Of a stretch of 32,536 bases of DNA, positions 1 through 5,925 are shown one piece after another; position 1 is the first letter of the stretch; each line of letters begins with the position of its first letter. Position numbers and translations under genes: made by a program. The notes below the pieces were generated by a model. It was not told the origin of the DNA and ran no database searches. It worked only from the letters and a program-made list of their open reading frames with translations. Source of the DNA: Symploca sp. SIO2E9 (lineage in GTDB: Bacteria > Cyanobacteriota > Cyanobacteriia > Cyanobacteriales > Coleofasciculaceae); contig JAAHGS010000064.1 in the NCBI GenBank assembly GCA_010692645.1, positions 1 through 32,536 on the forward strand, given 5' to 3'.

Positions 1-20
1 ACATACTATCATTATTAAAA

Positions 21-127
21 GGGTTGGGAGTTCAACCCTAGGCGTAGGAGATGTTAGACAGGCTGTGCCTGCAATCTCACCCTTGATGCCTGAATCCCAC
101 GAATTGAATTCGTGGGAGTGGCTCAAT
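21..127 (+). mobile_element. Right end of an IS200/IS605-family (TnpB-type) element
   Basis: This stretch matches, in inverted orientation and with few differences, the segment at 19287-19391 that lies downstream of a TnpB remnant. It contains a small stem (GGGTTGGGAG...CAACCC) and ends with a perfect 10-bp stem, CCCACGAATT-G-AATTCGTGGG, at 96-116, a few bases before the shared terminal GGAGTGGCTCAAT. Such subterminal hairpins are typical of IS200/IS605 right ends, which in TnpB systems also give the guide-RNA (omega/reRNA) scaffold. Any transposase gene would lie to the left of the window, so it cannot be judged whether this element is complete. The end abuts the stop codon of the Uma2 remnant. 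Confidence 0.7.
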
Positions 128-160
128 CTTTAAGCAAGGTTTCCACTTGCTCAACTGAGA

Positions 161-413
161 GTCCCAAAGCTGACGGGGTGACAACCAGACTGAAGTGTTG
201 ACAGGGTGTAGGGTGTAGGGGGTGGGGTGTGGGGAAAAATTAAAAGTTAACTTACAAGCAATAGGGGGACTATTTTCTATCCACCCGGTGTTGTTGACAA
301 CTAAATCTTAATTTTAGGAGTCTTGCTCATGGTTTTTTCACTACACCCTACACCCCACACCCCACACCCTGTATCGACTTTAACCTGCTTGTCACCCCGT
401 GAGGTCCCAAAGC
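161..413. repeat. Target-site duplication GTCCCAAAGC flanking the MITE
   Basis: Identical 10-bp direct repeats occur at 161-170 and 404-413. On the minus strand both read GCTTTGGGAC and encode the A-L-G of the Uma2 C-terminus, so one copy is ancestral coding sequence and the other was created on insertion. Confidence 0.85.
171..403. mobile_element. MITE-like insertion, 233 bp, with ~46-bp imperfect inverted ends and 10-bp target duplication
   Basis: The ends read inward as ACGGGGTGACAACCAG (left) and ACGGGGTGACAAGCAG (right), and stay alignable without gaps for about 46 bp, through GGGTGT-rich sequence, with roughly ten differences. The element is flanked by GTCCCAAAGC at 161-170 and 404-413. 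Deleting the insert plus one repeat restores the Uma2 reading frame, which proves an insertion event. No transposase is encoded; the internal 100 bp has no long ORF. It is therefore a non-autonomous element that would need a transposase in trans. The family is not identified; a target duplication of about 10 bp is compatible with IS4-type enzymes, but this is only a suggestion. Confidence 0.85.
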
Positions 414-779
414 CTCTGCCGCCTGCTGCGTGGTAAGTCCCATCTTGAGCAGACGAGAAGCTACATCAAGTTTTTCTAACTCAGTACGCTGGCGCTCTTG
501 TTCAATTTGTTGCTGTAGTTGTTGAGTTTTTTGCTCAGCATTGTCAGCTCTTTGGCGCTCCTGCTCCAAATGCTGCTGCACTTGAGCGTAATCAAGAAAA
601 GGTTCGTCATCAGGGCGATATATTTGCATTGGCTCTACTGAGAAATCAAAGCGGATACCAAGCCGAGGGCTAGTCCAACTTTCTTCTAACTCAATGACAT
701 CTAATCCCAACTCGCCCCTTTGCCAGCAGCTAAGTTGATTAGTTTTAGGATTGTAGATGTAATATTCCTCTACACCATA

Positions 780-807
780 GCGATCGCAAGAAGGCGCTTG
801 CGACCGC
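780..807. repeat. HIP1-containing hairpin between two Uma2 copies
   Basis: GCGATCGCAAG at 780-790 pairs with CTTGCGACCGC at 797-807 across a 6-nt loop, with one mismatch. It starts with the cyanobacterial HIP1 octamer and lies between the stop codon of the intact Uma2 gene and the broken end of the truncated one. It may mark the rearrangement point or act as a terminator. Confidence 0.55.
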
Positions 808-812
808 TAATG

Positions 813-1517
813 CTAAAGTGTATCTGGATCTACACCCAATGCCCGTAATTGCTCTGCAAGTATTTGAGCCTTTTGTTCAGCTTGCTGGGCGCGTTGTTCA
901 GCTTGCTGAGTACGCTCATCGCCAGTAGCTAAAACCTTCCCTTCCTTGTCACACCAGCGCAGCCATAAATCCTGCCTACCTTCAAATTCTCCCTCCCAAA
1001 GAGTCAAGCCCAAGCCTACTTGCTCCAACCAAGTTTCTGTAGTTTCACAATAGCGCATACCCCTGAGTTCATAGATGCGTAGCACTTGTTCTCCCAACTG
1101 TTTCGATGGATCATAGACGATGTAGTAACTTACCCGCATGTGTTCGTAAATATTTAGTTTATCTCCCAATTCATTACCTACTTTATTAGAGACAATTTCA
1201 ATTACTACTTCTGGTGCTTTACCAAATAGCCAAACTAGGTAAGAGCGATTTTGTTTATCCCACCAATTTTCAGGCACACCGACATTGAGACTTAGGAATA
1301 CATCAGGCACAATTGCTGGCTGGTTAGCAGTATGGAAAATGCCGACATTGGCTTCAGCTAGAAAAGTTCTTTCCTGCTGAGAACTGTAAATAGAGCTAAC
1401 TAAGAGGCGTTGTTGTTTGGCAGAGGCAAAATTATCCACAGGAGTATCGTCTTCAGTAACTAGGTTATCAGCATCTGGTACGAAATAATCATCATCTATC
1501 AAAGCTTGTTCAATCAT
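813..1517 (-). CDS. Uma2 family endonuclease (DUF820)
   Basis: A 234-residue protein of the Uma2/DUF820 family, which has a PD-(D/E)XK restriction-endonuclease-like fold and is greatly expanded in cyanobacteria; its substrates are generally unknown. The expected motifs are present in order: PDVFLSLNVG (catalytic Asp), PEVVIEIVS (Glu), then GDKLNIYEHMRVSYYIVYDP (Lys and the C-terminal strand). The tail is a Gln/Ala-rich coiled coil (QQAEQRAQQAEQKAQ) ending in LRALGVDPDTL, as in many relatives. The ATG is preceded by AAGGA at good spacing. A truncated paralogue follows on the same strand. Genes of this family are often found next to mobile elements, as here. Family assignment is firm; the biological role is not known. 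Confidence 0.9.
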   Translation of the reverse strand: MIEQALIDDDYFVPDADNLVTEDDTPVDNFASAKQQRLLVSSIYSSQQERTFLAEANVGIFHTANQPAIVPDVFLSLNVGVPENWWDKQNRSYLVWLFGKAPEVVIEIVSNKVGNELGDKLNIYEHMRVSYYIVYDPSKQLGEQVLRIYELRGMRYCETTETWLEQVGLGLTLWEGEFEGRQDLWLRWCDKEGKVLATGDERTQQAEQRAQQAEQKAQILAEQLRALGVDPDTL

Positions 1518-1562
1518 GAGTTTATTCCTTGCTGTTTTCTCTAGTAGAGTTTTGGAGTTAGG

Positions 1563-1632
1563 TTGGCTCTAAGCACAAGAGCCAAGAGGAGTTAGCATGA
1601 GTGGGTTGGGTTTCACTCCCTTCAACCCAACC
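1563..1632. terminator. Two consecutive hairpins upstream of the Uma2 gene
   Basis: TTGGCTCT (1563-1570) pairs with AGAGCCAA (1578-1585), and GGTTGGG (1604-1610) pairs with CCCAACC (1626-1632). Neither has a clear T-tract, so these could be terminators of the minus-strand gene at 1715-2347, or simply dispersed palindromes. Confidence 0.35.
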
Positions 1633-1650
1633 TACAAAGTTAACATGCTA

Positions 1651-1697
1651 CCACTCCCTACTCCCTATTCCCTACTCCCTATTCCCTATTTCCTACT
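1651..1697. repeat. Heptanucleotide tandem repeat (CTCCCTA/TTCCCTA)
   Basis: About six degenerate 7-bp units of the CTCCCTA and TTCCCTA type stand in a row. Short tandem heptamers (STRR) are a hallmark of filamentous cyanobacterial genomes. The reverse-strand equivalent occurs at 2508-2542. Confidence 0.8.
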
Positions 1698-1714
1698 CTA
1701 GTAGAGCTTTAGTT

Positions 1715-2347
1715 TCAATCAGTGCGATTTATTAACTGATTTGAGGCCTTGAGTAAGTATGTATTGTTATTGTCATCTAGAATTCTGACAATTACATCAA
1801 CTTCAATGCCTGGTTCCCATTTTGGTCCTCCTCTAGCAATTTTTTCTAACTGAGATTTAGAACTATTACTAACTGTTCGCTCTTCGTTGGTAAACTCACT
1901 CTCCCAAATTTCTTGACCATTAATTATCCATAATCTATCAGACCTAATAGAAGTGGGAAATTCCATATCATTTTGAGCTTGAATTTTAATCACAGCGATA
2001 AGTAGTTTGCCATCTCGTGGGCTGATAGGCATAAAATCACGCCACAGATAAGTTTCTAGGGTCAATTTTAGGTCTTGTACTTCGATCTGTTCTGGGGCAG
2101 ATAGGAGTGTATCCATCTGATAATTACTGGATATTTCTGAGTTTTTACACCCTAGATTAATTAAAGACGCGGGGATAGGGAGACGCGGAGACACGGAGAC
2201 AAATTGGATGGGGATTTTACCGGAAGCAATTTTATGTACCGTATAGACGGTTGGGTATTTGACCGATATTAATTTCGATAAAGCAACTGTTATTAGCGGC
2301 AATAATGTTGCAAGTATTTTAAAGTTGACTGTTAACATCCCATTCAT
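1715..2347 (-). CDS. Hypothetical membrane-anchored or exported protein
   Basis: A 210-residue protein of unknown function. Residues 1-25 (MNGMLTVNFKILATLLPLITVALSK) are hydrophobic and could be a signal anchor. The rest is soluble, ending in a segment with VDVIVRILDDNNNTYLLKAS that looks like a beta-rich domain. Residues about 44-61 are encoded by a low-complexity repeat (2161-2215; minus-strand sense GTCTCCGTGTCTCCGCGTCTCC), whose relative lies at 18691-18744. The repeat insertion kept the frame, so this protein has an acquired Val/Ser/Pro/Arg linker between its anchor and its domain, or the N-terminal part is a fortuitous extension and the real gene starts later. No close family is recognised. 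Confidence 0.6.
   Translation of the reverse strand: MNGMLTVNFKILATLLPLITVALSKLISVKYPTVYTVHKIASGKIPIQFVSVSPRLPIPASLINLGCKNSEISSNYQMDTLLSAPEQIEVQDLKLTLETYLWRDFMPISPRDGKLLIAVIKIQAQNDMEFPTSIRSDRLWIINGQEIWESEFTNEERTVSNSSKSQLEKIARGGPKWEPGIEVDVIVRILDDNNNTYLLKASNQLINRTD
2161..2215 (+). repeat. Dispersed repeat, copy 1 (inside a coding region)
   Basis: The copy runs from TTAAAGAC through GACGCGGAGACACGGAGAC to AAATTGGATGGGGA. The reverse complement of 18691-18744 has the same ends (TTAAAGAC and AAATTGGATGGGGA) around a similar array of GACACGG-like units. The repeat is read through by the gene at 1715-2347. Confidence 0.75.
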
Positions 2348-2507
2348 CCTAAATTTTGAGGTTTGGCTATGAATATGTTAAAATTACAAATTATTGTTTA
2401 ATTTTAGACTTAAACAATCAAGGCTCGGGCGGTATTCTCTTCAAAGTCATGAACTTTACTTGGTTGTGGTGTTCAGACAATCCAAAACCTTTGCCCGATT
2501 AAAGAGG

Positions 2508-2542
2508 GAATAGGGAGTAGGGAGTAGGGAGTAGGGAGTAGG
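2508..2542. repeat. Heptanucleotide tandem repeat (GGGAGTA)n
   Basis: About five copies of GGGAGTA/GGGAATA lie in the 298-bp gap between the divergently arranged hypothetical gene and the SGNH hydrolase. Otherwise the gap shows no gene or recognisable RNA. Confidence 0.8.
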
Positions 2543-2645
2543 AATCACTCAGATGGGGATTTAACCCTCTGGTTTTTAATTAAAACTGATTTTGGGTGTA
2601 GCTGGCGAAGAACCTGTTCAGAGGTTATTGACTTCAAGAGTTTAA

Positions 2646-3398
2646 ATGGTCAAGAAAATGAGTGACAATCTTAATTTTTTCTTTGTTTCGTCAATCTTAC
2701 TCAATGTCTTATTTATCGCCTTAGGAATTATCTTCATTACTAAAAAAGGCGGTATATCTTATTTAGTACGGAAGCTAGCTATTCGTGTCACTACTGATTT
2801 ACAGGGCAATTACTACTACGATGAAAAGAAAACTCACTTTGAAAGTTTACCACCGACAGATTCAGCAATAATCTTTTTGGGAGATAGTTTAACTGATGGC
2901 TGTGAATGGTCAGAATTATTTCCAGGGAAAATAATAAAAAATCGTGGTATTTCTGGGGATAGGACAGATGGGGTGTTAAACCGAATAGATGAAATAGTTA
3001 GGGCTAAACCTCGGAAAATTTTGATTATGGTGGGAATCAATGACCTGGTTCAAGGTAAGAATTTAGTAACTGTAATCAATAACTACAAGTTAATTCTGGA
3101 AAAGTTTCAATATCAACTTCCAGATACAGAGGTTGTAATTCAAAGTGTTTTGCCGATTAATAGTCCTAGAGCTTGGGAGACTAAACAAATAAAATTCAAT
3201 AATAGTAAGGTGATTGCTATGAATACTAAACTGCAAGGTTTAGCTGAAGAATTTTCTTTTGAATATATAGATTTGTTTTCGTCTTTTGTAGATGCAGATA
3301 ATCAGTTAGATCTTCGTTATACACTGGATGGTGTGCATTTGAATGGGGAAGGTTATCTGCATTGGCAGAAAAATATTGAGAAAAATGTAGTGGATTGA
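2646..3398 (+). CDS. SGNH/GDSL-family hydrolase with N-terminal membrane anchor
   Basis: A 250-residue protein of the SGNH esterase/lipase superfamily. The four blocks are visible: FLGDSLTDG (nucleophile Ser81), RGISGDRTDG (Gly104 region), VGINDLV (Asn132) and LDGVHLNGEGY (Asp228 and His231 of the triad). Residues 10-32 form one hydrophobic helix, so the enzyme is probably membrane-anchored with its catalytic domain outside the cytoplasm. The blocks resemble those of platelet-activating-factor acetylhydrolase-like and lysophospholipase-like members; the substrate cannot be told from sequence. A second in-frame ATG at 2661 is an alternative start; neither has a strong Shine-Dalgarno sequence. 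It stands alone, followed by a long repeat-filled gap. Confidence 0.85.
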   Translation: MVKKMSDNLNFFFVSSILLNVLFIALGIIFITKKGGISYLVRKLAIRVTTDLQGNYYYDEKKTHFESLPPTDSAIIFLGDSLTDGCEWSELFPGKIIKNRGISGDRTDGVLNRIDEIVRAKPRKILIMVGINDLVQGKNLVTVINNYKLILEKFQYQLPDTEVVIQSVLPINSPRAWETKQIKFNNSKVIAMNTKLQGLAEEFSFEYIDLFSSFVDADNQLDLRYTLDGVHLNGEGYLHWQKNIEKNVVD

Positions 3399-3424
3399 AA
3401 AATTCTTAGTACGCTACTCTTCCC

Positions 3425-3547
3425 GCCCAGAGTTCAAACTCTGGGCTAATAGTAAGAGTCCATTAAAATGGACTTCAATCGATGTAGAATTAGCATTTAA
3501 TCCTCTTTTAGAGGACTTAAGCTATTAGTCAGCGATTTGAATCGCTG
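3425..3547. repeat. Array of four palindromes
   Basis: Four near-perfect hairpins follow one another: GCCCAGAGTT-CA-AACTCTGGGC (3425-3446), AGTCCATT-AA-AATGGACT (3457-3474), TCCTC-TTTTA-GAGGA (3501-3515) and CAGCGATT-TG-AATCGCTG (3530-3547). CTAATAG (3446-3452) and CTATTAG (3522-3528) are also complementary and could close the middle of the array. There is no coding potential. I recall similar arrays as dispersed repeats in Nostocales genomes; whether this one is transcribed is unknown. Confidence 0.75.
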
Positions 3548-3578
3548 GCGATAGAAGTTTTGCGTAAGTCCTATAGAA

Positions 3579-3703
3579 TATACCTCTTGCAAAAGTCGAA
3601 TTGACCACCCTCAATCCTCCCGATGCGGGGGGAAGGAAGCTTGCTACCTCTACCTGTAGGGGAGGGTTGGGGAGTGGTTTTAAGGATTTATGCAAGAGGT
3701 ATA
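3579..3703. mobile_element. MITE-like 125-bp hairpin element
   Basis: Perfect 13-bp inverted ends TATACCTCTTGCA (3579-3591) and TGCAAGAGGTATA (3691-3703) enclose a second inverted pair: ACCACCCTCAATCCTCCC against GGGAGGGTTGGGGAGTGGT. Nearly the whole element can therefore fold on itself. The terminal TA may be the duplicated target, as for IS630/Tc1-mariner-related MITEs; that assignment is inference. The short ORFs crossing it are not credible genes. Confidence 0.7.
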
Positions 3704-3924
3704 ATGAATTTTTTTTTACTTCTATCGATAGAAATACCATTAGCATATCTTATGCTACAATGATAGTTTTTGATTTTTTTAAAATGCTTGGCTGTATTCA
3801 GAAATATGAAATTTATTTTCCGTGCATAAGTCCTATTGCAGGTAAATATTATTCTCTCAAAAAGCTTTTTTACCTAACCTAAATTAGGAGAACTTATAAT
3901 TTGATTATGAATATAATGAGGGGT

Positions 3925-4219
3925 GGTATTTAAATGAAATACCAGCCAGCGCTTGGGTAGGCACACCTAAGCACTGGAGCAAACTGAGTAAACCAGGAGC
4001 AATTACAGTGGTGCAAAGACGCCTTGCTATGTTTGCTATGTTGAGGGTGGCTATTTCCATAATCAACATTGTCGTAGGCTTCCATGACTACGAGGAGCCT
4101 TTCAGGCTCACCTCTTGTCTCTTAGCTGGCCTAGACAGTTTGATTCTTGCCTTCTCAATCCCACATAGCAAGTAGCCGTAAACAGGCTACTTTCGAGGGC
4201 TGGGTAACATGAACTCAGT
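3925..4219 (+). ncRNA. Candidate structured non-coding RNA (unidentified)
   Basis: A nested set of stems covers a stretch with no plausible gene. Stems are 3925-3931 with 3937-3943 (GGTATTT/AAATACC); 3946-3958 with 3965-3977, 13 bp with one C-A mismatch and one G-U pair; and 3983-3989 with 4213-4219 (ACTGAGT/ACTCAGT), which closes the domain. Inside it are 4023-4032 with 4163-4172 (CTTGCTATGT/ACATAGCAAG), 4072-4077 with 4088-4093, 4095-4099 with 4105-4109 (GAGCC/GGCTC), and 4171-4177 with 4185-4191 (AGTAGCC/GGCTACT). The strand is assumed from the downstream gene. It is not recognised as RNase P, tmRNA or 6S. A remnant of a mobile RNA (HEARO/IscB-type or intron fragment) is a possibility that was not verified. 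Confidence 0.45.
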
Positions 4220-4274
4220 CCTAACATTTTTACTCAGTAACTATATATTCACATGACCTTGACTAAATTCGGGA

Positions 4275-4330
4275 CAGTTTATGACTGACTTACAACTGAC
4301 TTACAACTGATTTGTTCCTGATTTAAACTG
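4275..4330. promoter_or_regulatory. Direct and inverted repeats upstream of the HTH-ATPase gene
   Basis: TGACTTACAAC occurs twice in tandem (4286-4296 and 4297-4307) and is flanked by CAGTTTA (4275-4281) and its complement TAAACTG (4324-4330). The block lies just upstream of a gene that encodes an N-terminal HTH, so it could be a regulator site or an autoregulatory operator. This is inference from position only. Confidence 0.35.
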
Positions 4331-4372
4331 GGCAGTAGCGATATGATAGATTTAGATTGCTTAGGATTAAAT

Positions 4373-5665
4373 ATGCCGCGATCGCTCAGGGTTAGCACAG
4401 ATTACATTGGAATCGTCAAATTAGCAGTTCGACGTAACGGTTATTTGCGACAAAAAGACTTAGCTGAAGACTTAGGGCTTGCTCTGGCTACCGTCAGTAA
4501 CTTCCTCAATGGCAAACCAGTTGATGTCCTCAACTTTCAGGAAATCTGCCGGGTATTAGGACAGGACTGGCAAGAAATTGCCTCTCTTGAAGAGAATAGT
4601 AGTAGTAGTCTATCTAGCTCTAAAGACTTTGAGTCTCAAATAGTCATTACTGAACCCCGTCACGATGAGGAAGAAGCTTTTATTTATGTAGAAAGACCTC
4701 CCATCGAATCTCTCTGTTATGAAACCTTGTTGCAGCCCGGTTCCTTAATTCGGATTAAAGCACCTAGCTTGATGGGTAAAACTTTACTAATTTCTAAAGT
4801 TTTGGCTAAATTAACAGCACAAAAATTTAGAAAGGTTTATTTAAATTTTCATCTGGCAGAGGAAAAAGATTTCACTAATCTAGATAAATTTCTGAAGTGG
4901 TTTTGTGTAAGTATTAGCCAAAGTTTAGAGTTAGAAAATAAACTAACTGATTACTGGGATGGAGAATTTTCTACCAGCAAAGTAAATTGCACAATCTACT
5001 TTGAAAAGTACCTGTTAGCTGAAAATAACAAACCACTAGTTTTATGCTTGGATGAAGTTGAGCGAGTGTTTGATAAACCTGAAGTTGTTAGCGACTTTCT
5101 TGGACTCTTAAGAGCTTGGCATGAACAAGGAAGAGTTCGCCCTATCTGGAAAAGGCTGCGCTTGGTAGTTGCTCACTCGACGGAAGTTTATATACCACTC
5201 AATATTAATGAGTCGCCGTTTAATGTAGGGGTGTTAATCGAATTACCGGAGTTTACACTAGAACAGGTAAGAGATTTAGCACAACTTCATGATCTAGATT
5301 GGACAGATGCCCAGGTAAAACAGCTGATGGAGATGGTGGGGGGGCATCCTCATTTAGTCGAACGAGCTTTCTCTCACCTCAAAGTTCATAAGAACATTTC
5401 CCTCGAACAACTCTTGCAGACAGCAGCAACAGAAGAGGGTATTTATAGCAGTCATCTGCGGCGACTTTGGCGCGTTATTGAGCAGCAAACAGAATTGCTA
5501 GAAGCCCTCAAGAAGGTTGTTACTACTGACACTTTAGTATCACTACAACCAATGGTGGCATATAAATTACATAGTATGGGATTAGTAGATTTGAAAGGAA
5601 ATAATGTAATTACTCGCTGCAATTTGTATCGCCAGTATTTTAAGAATCGCATCGAGGCAGTATGA
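4373..5665 (+). CDS. HTH plus AAA-like (AAA_35) ATPase
   Basis: A protein of about 430 residues with an N-terminal XRE-like helix-turn-helix (residues ~10-60, RQKDLAEDLGLALATVSNFLNG) and an AAA_35-type P-loop ATPase domain. Walker A is the family variant APSLMGKT (K136), Walker B is LVLCLDEVE (D227, E228), and the downstream SPFNVG motif is typical of this cyanobacterial group. The start chosen is the ATG at 4373 (MPRSLRV), the usual beginning of such proteins as I recall them; an upstream ATG at 4343 would add 10 residues. Its function is unknown. STAND-like regulation or a conflict-system role is often assumed for these ATPases. It is followed, 260 bp later on the same strand, by a second AAA_35 protein with sensor domains, which suggests a functional pair. 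Confidence 0.85.
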   Translation: MPRSLRVSTDYIGIVKLAVRRNGYLRQKDLAEDLGLALATVSNFLNGKPVDVLNFQEICRVLGQDWQEIASLEENSSSSLSSSKDFESQIVITEPRHDEEEAFIYVERPPIESLCYETLLQPGSLIRIKAPSLMGKTLLISKVLAKLTAQKFRKVYLNFHLAEEKDFTNLDKFLKWFCVSISQSLELENKLTDYWDGEFSTSKVNCTIYFEKYLLAENNKPLVLCLDEVERVFDKPEVVSDFLGLLRAWHEQGRVRPIWKRLRLVVAHSTEVYIPLNINESPFNVGVLIELPEFTLEQVRDLAQLHDLDWTDAQVKQLMEMVGGHPHLVERAFSHLKVHKNISLEQLLQTAATEEGIYSSHLRRLWRVIEQQTELLEALKKVVTTDTLVSLQPMVAYKLHSMGLVDLKGNNVITRCNLYRQYFKNRIEAV

Positions 5666-5737
5666 GTTCAGGAATTATTCTTGGAACAGGAGCTTACTTT
5701 TGACAGTATCTGGAAAACCTCTCTGTTGCTCTGAGAC

Positions 5738-5832
5738 AGGCTTTAAGCCTTCGTATTCCAATTCCTTCGAGTAAATAAAAATTATTCCTTAATTTCCACC
5801 ACCCGTATTGCTGGAATTAAGACTGGTGGAAA
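5738..5832. repeat. Inverted repeats between the two AAA-like genes
   Basis: A 13-nt palindrome AGGCTTTAAGCCT (5738-5750) is followed by TTTCCACCA (5793-5801) complementary to TGGTGGAAA (5824-5832). These could be a terminator for the first ATPase gene or regulatory sites for the second; there is no long T-tract. Confidence 0.35.
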
Positions 5833-5925
5833 AGATAGTGGAGAGGTTAGTATTTTATTTTAAGTTTTACCTACCTATTTAGAACTGAATCTTTGACTTT
5901 AAAGTTTCTACTTTCATCCACATCC

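Larger units (their letters stand above)
123..806 (-). pseudogene. Uma2-family (DUF820) nuclease, N-terminally truncated and interrupted by a MITE
   Basis: Reading the minus strand from 806 gives the C-terminal half of a Uma2/DUF820 protein: the motif GVEEYYIYNP, then a Gln/Glu-rich coiled coil, then LTTQQAAEALG. There the frame runs into inserted DNA (171-403). Removing the insert and one copy of the 10-bp duplication restores ALGLSVEQVETLLKD and a stop at 123-125, which is the normal family ending. The N-terminal half, with the PDV and E-x-S catalytic motifs of the PD-(D/E)XK fold, is missing, and an in-frame stop lies at 807-809. The only possible start in the remaining frame is a TTG at 708-710. 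The break lies beside a HIP1-containing hairpin (780-807). The intact paralogue immediately upstream suggests an original tandem pair. I infer that this copy is non-functional. Confidence 0.85.

Noticed and set aside
1651-1697. CRISPR-like repeats among the heptamer arrays
   Set aside because: Units are 7 bp and contiguous with no spacers, so they are tandem repeats and not CRISPR. The arrays at 2508-2542 and 13729-13823 were rejected for the same reason.
3525-3746. 73-residue minus-strand ORF across the same MITE
   Set aside because: It is encoded by the inverted-repeat element and a palindrome; Pro/Ser-rich composition follows from the repeat.
3601-3882. 93-residue plus-strand ORF
   Set aside because: Its first third runs through the MITE (3579-3703) and the remainder is AT-rich with no recognisable motif or ribosome-binding site.
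4001-4200. Cobalamin riboswitch or RNase P RNA in the structured region
   Set aside because: The conserved core sequences of these RNAs were not found on reading; the region is reported only as an unidentified structured RNA candidate.
5893-5925. TTG start for the GAF-PAS ATPase
   Set aside because: The ATG at 5926 directly precedes the conserved beginning of the ATPase domain; the extra 11 residues are not family-like.
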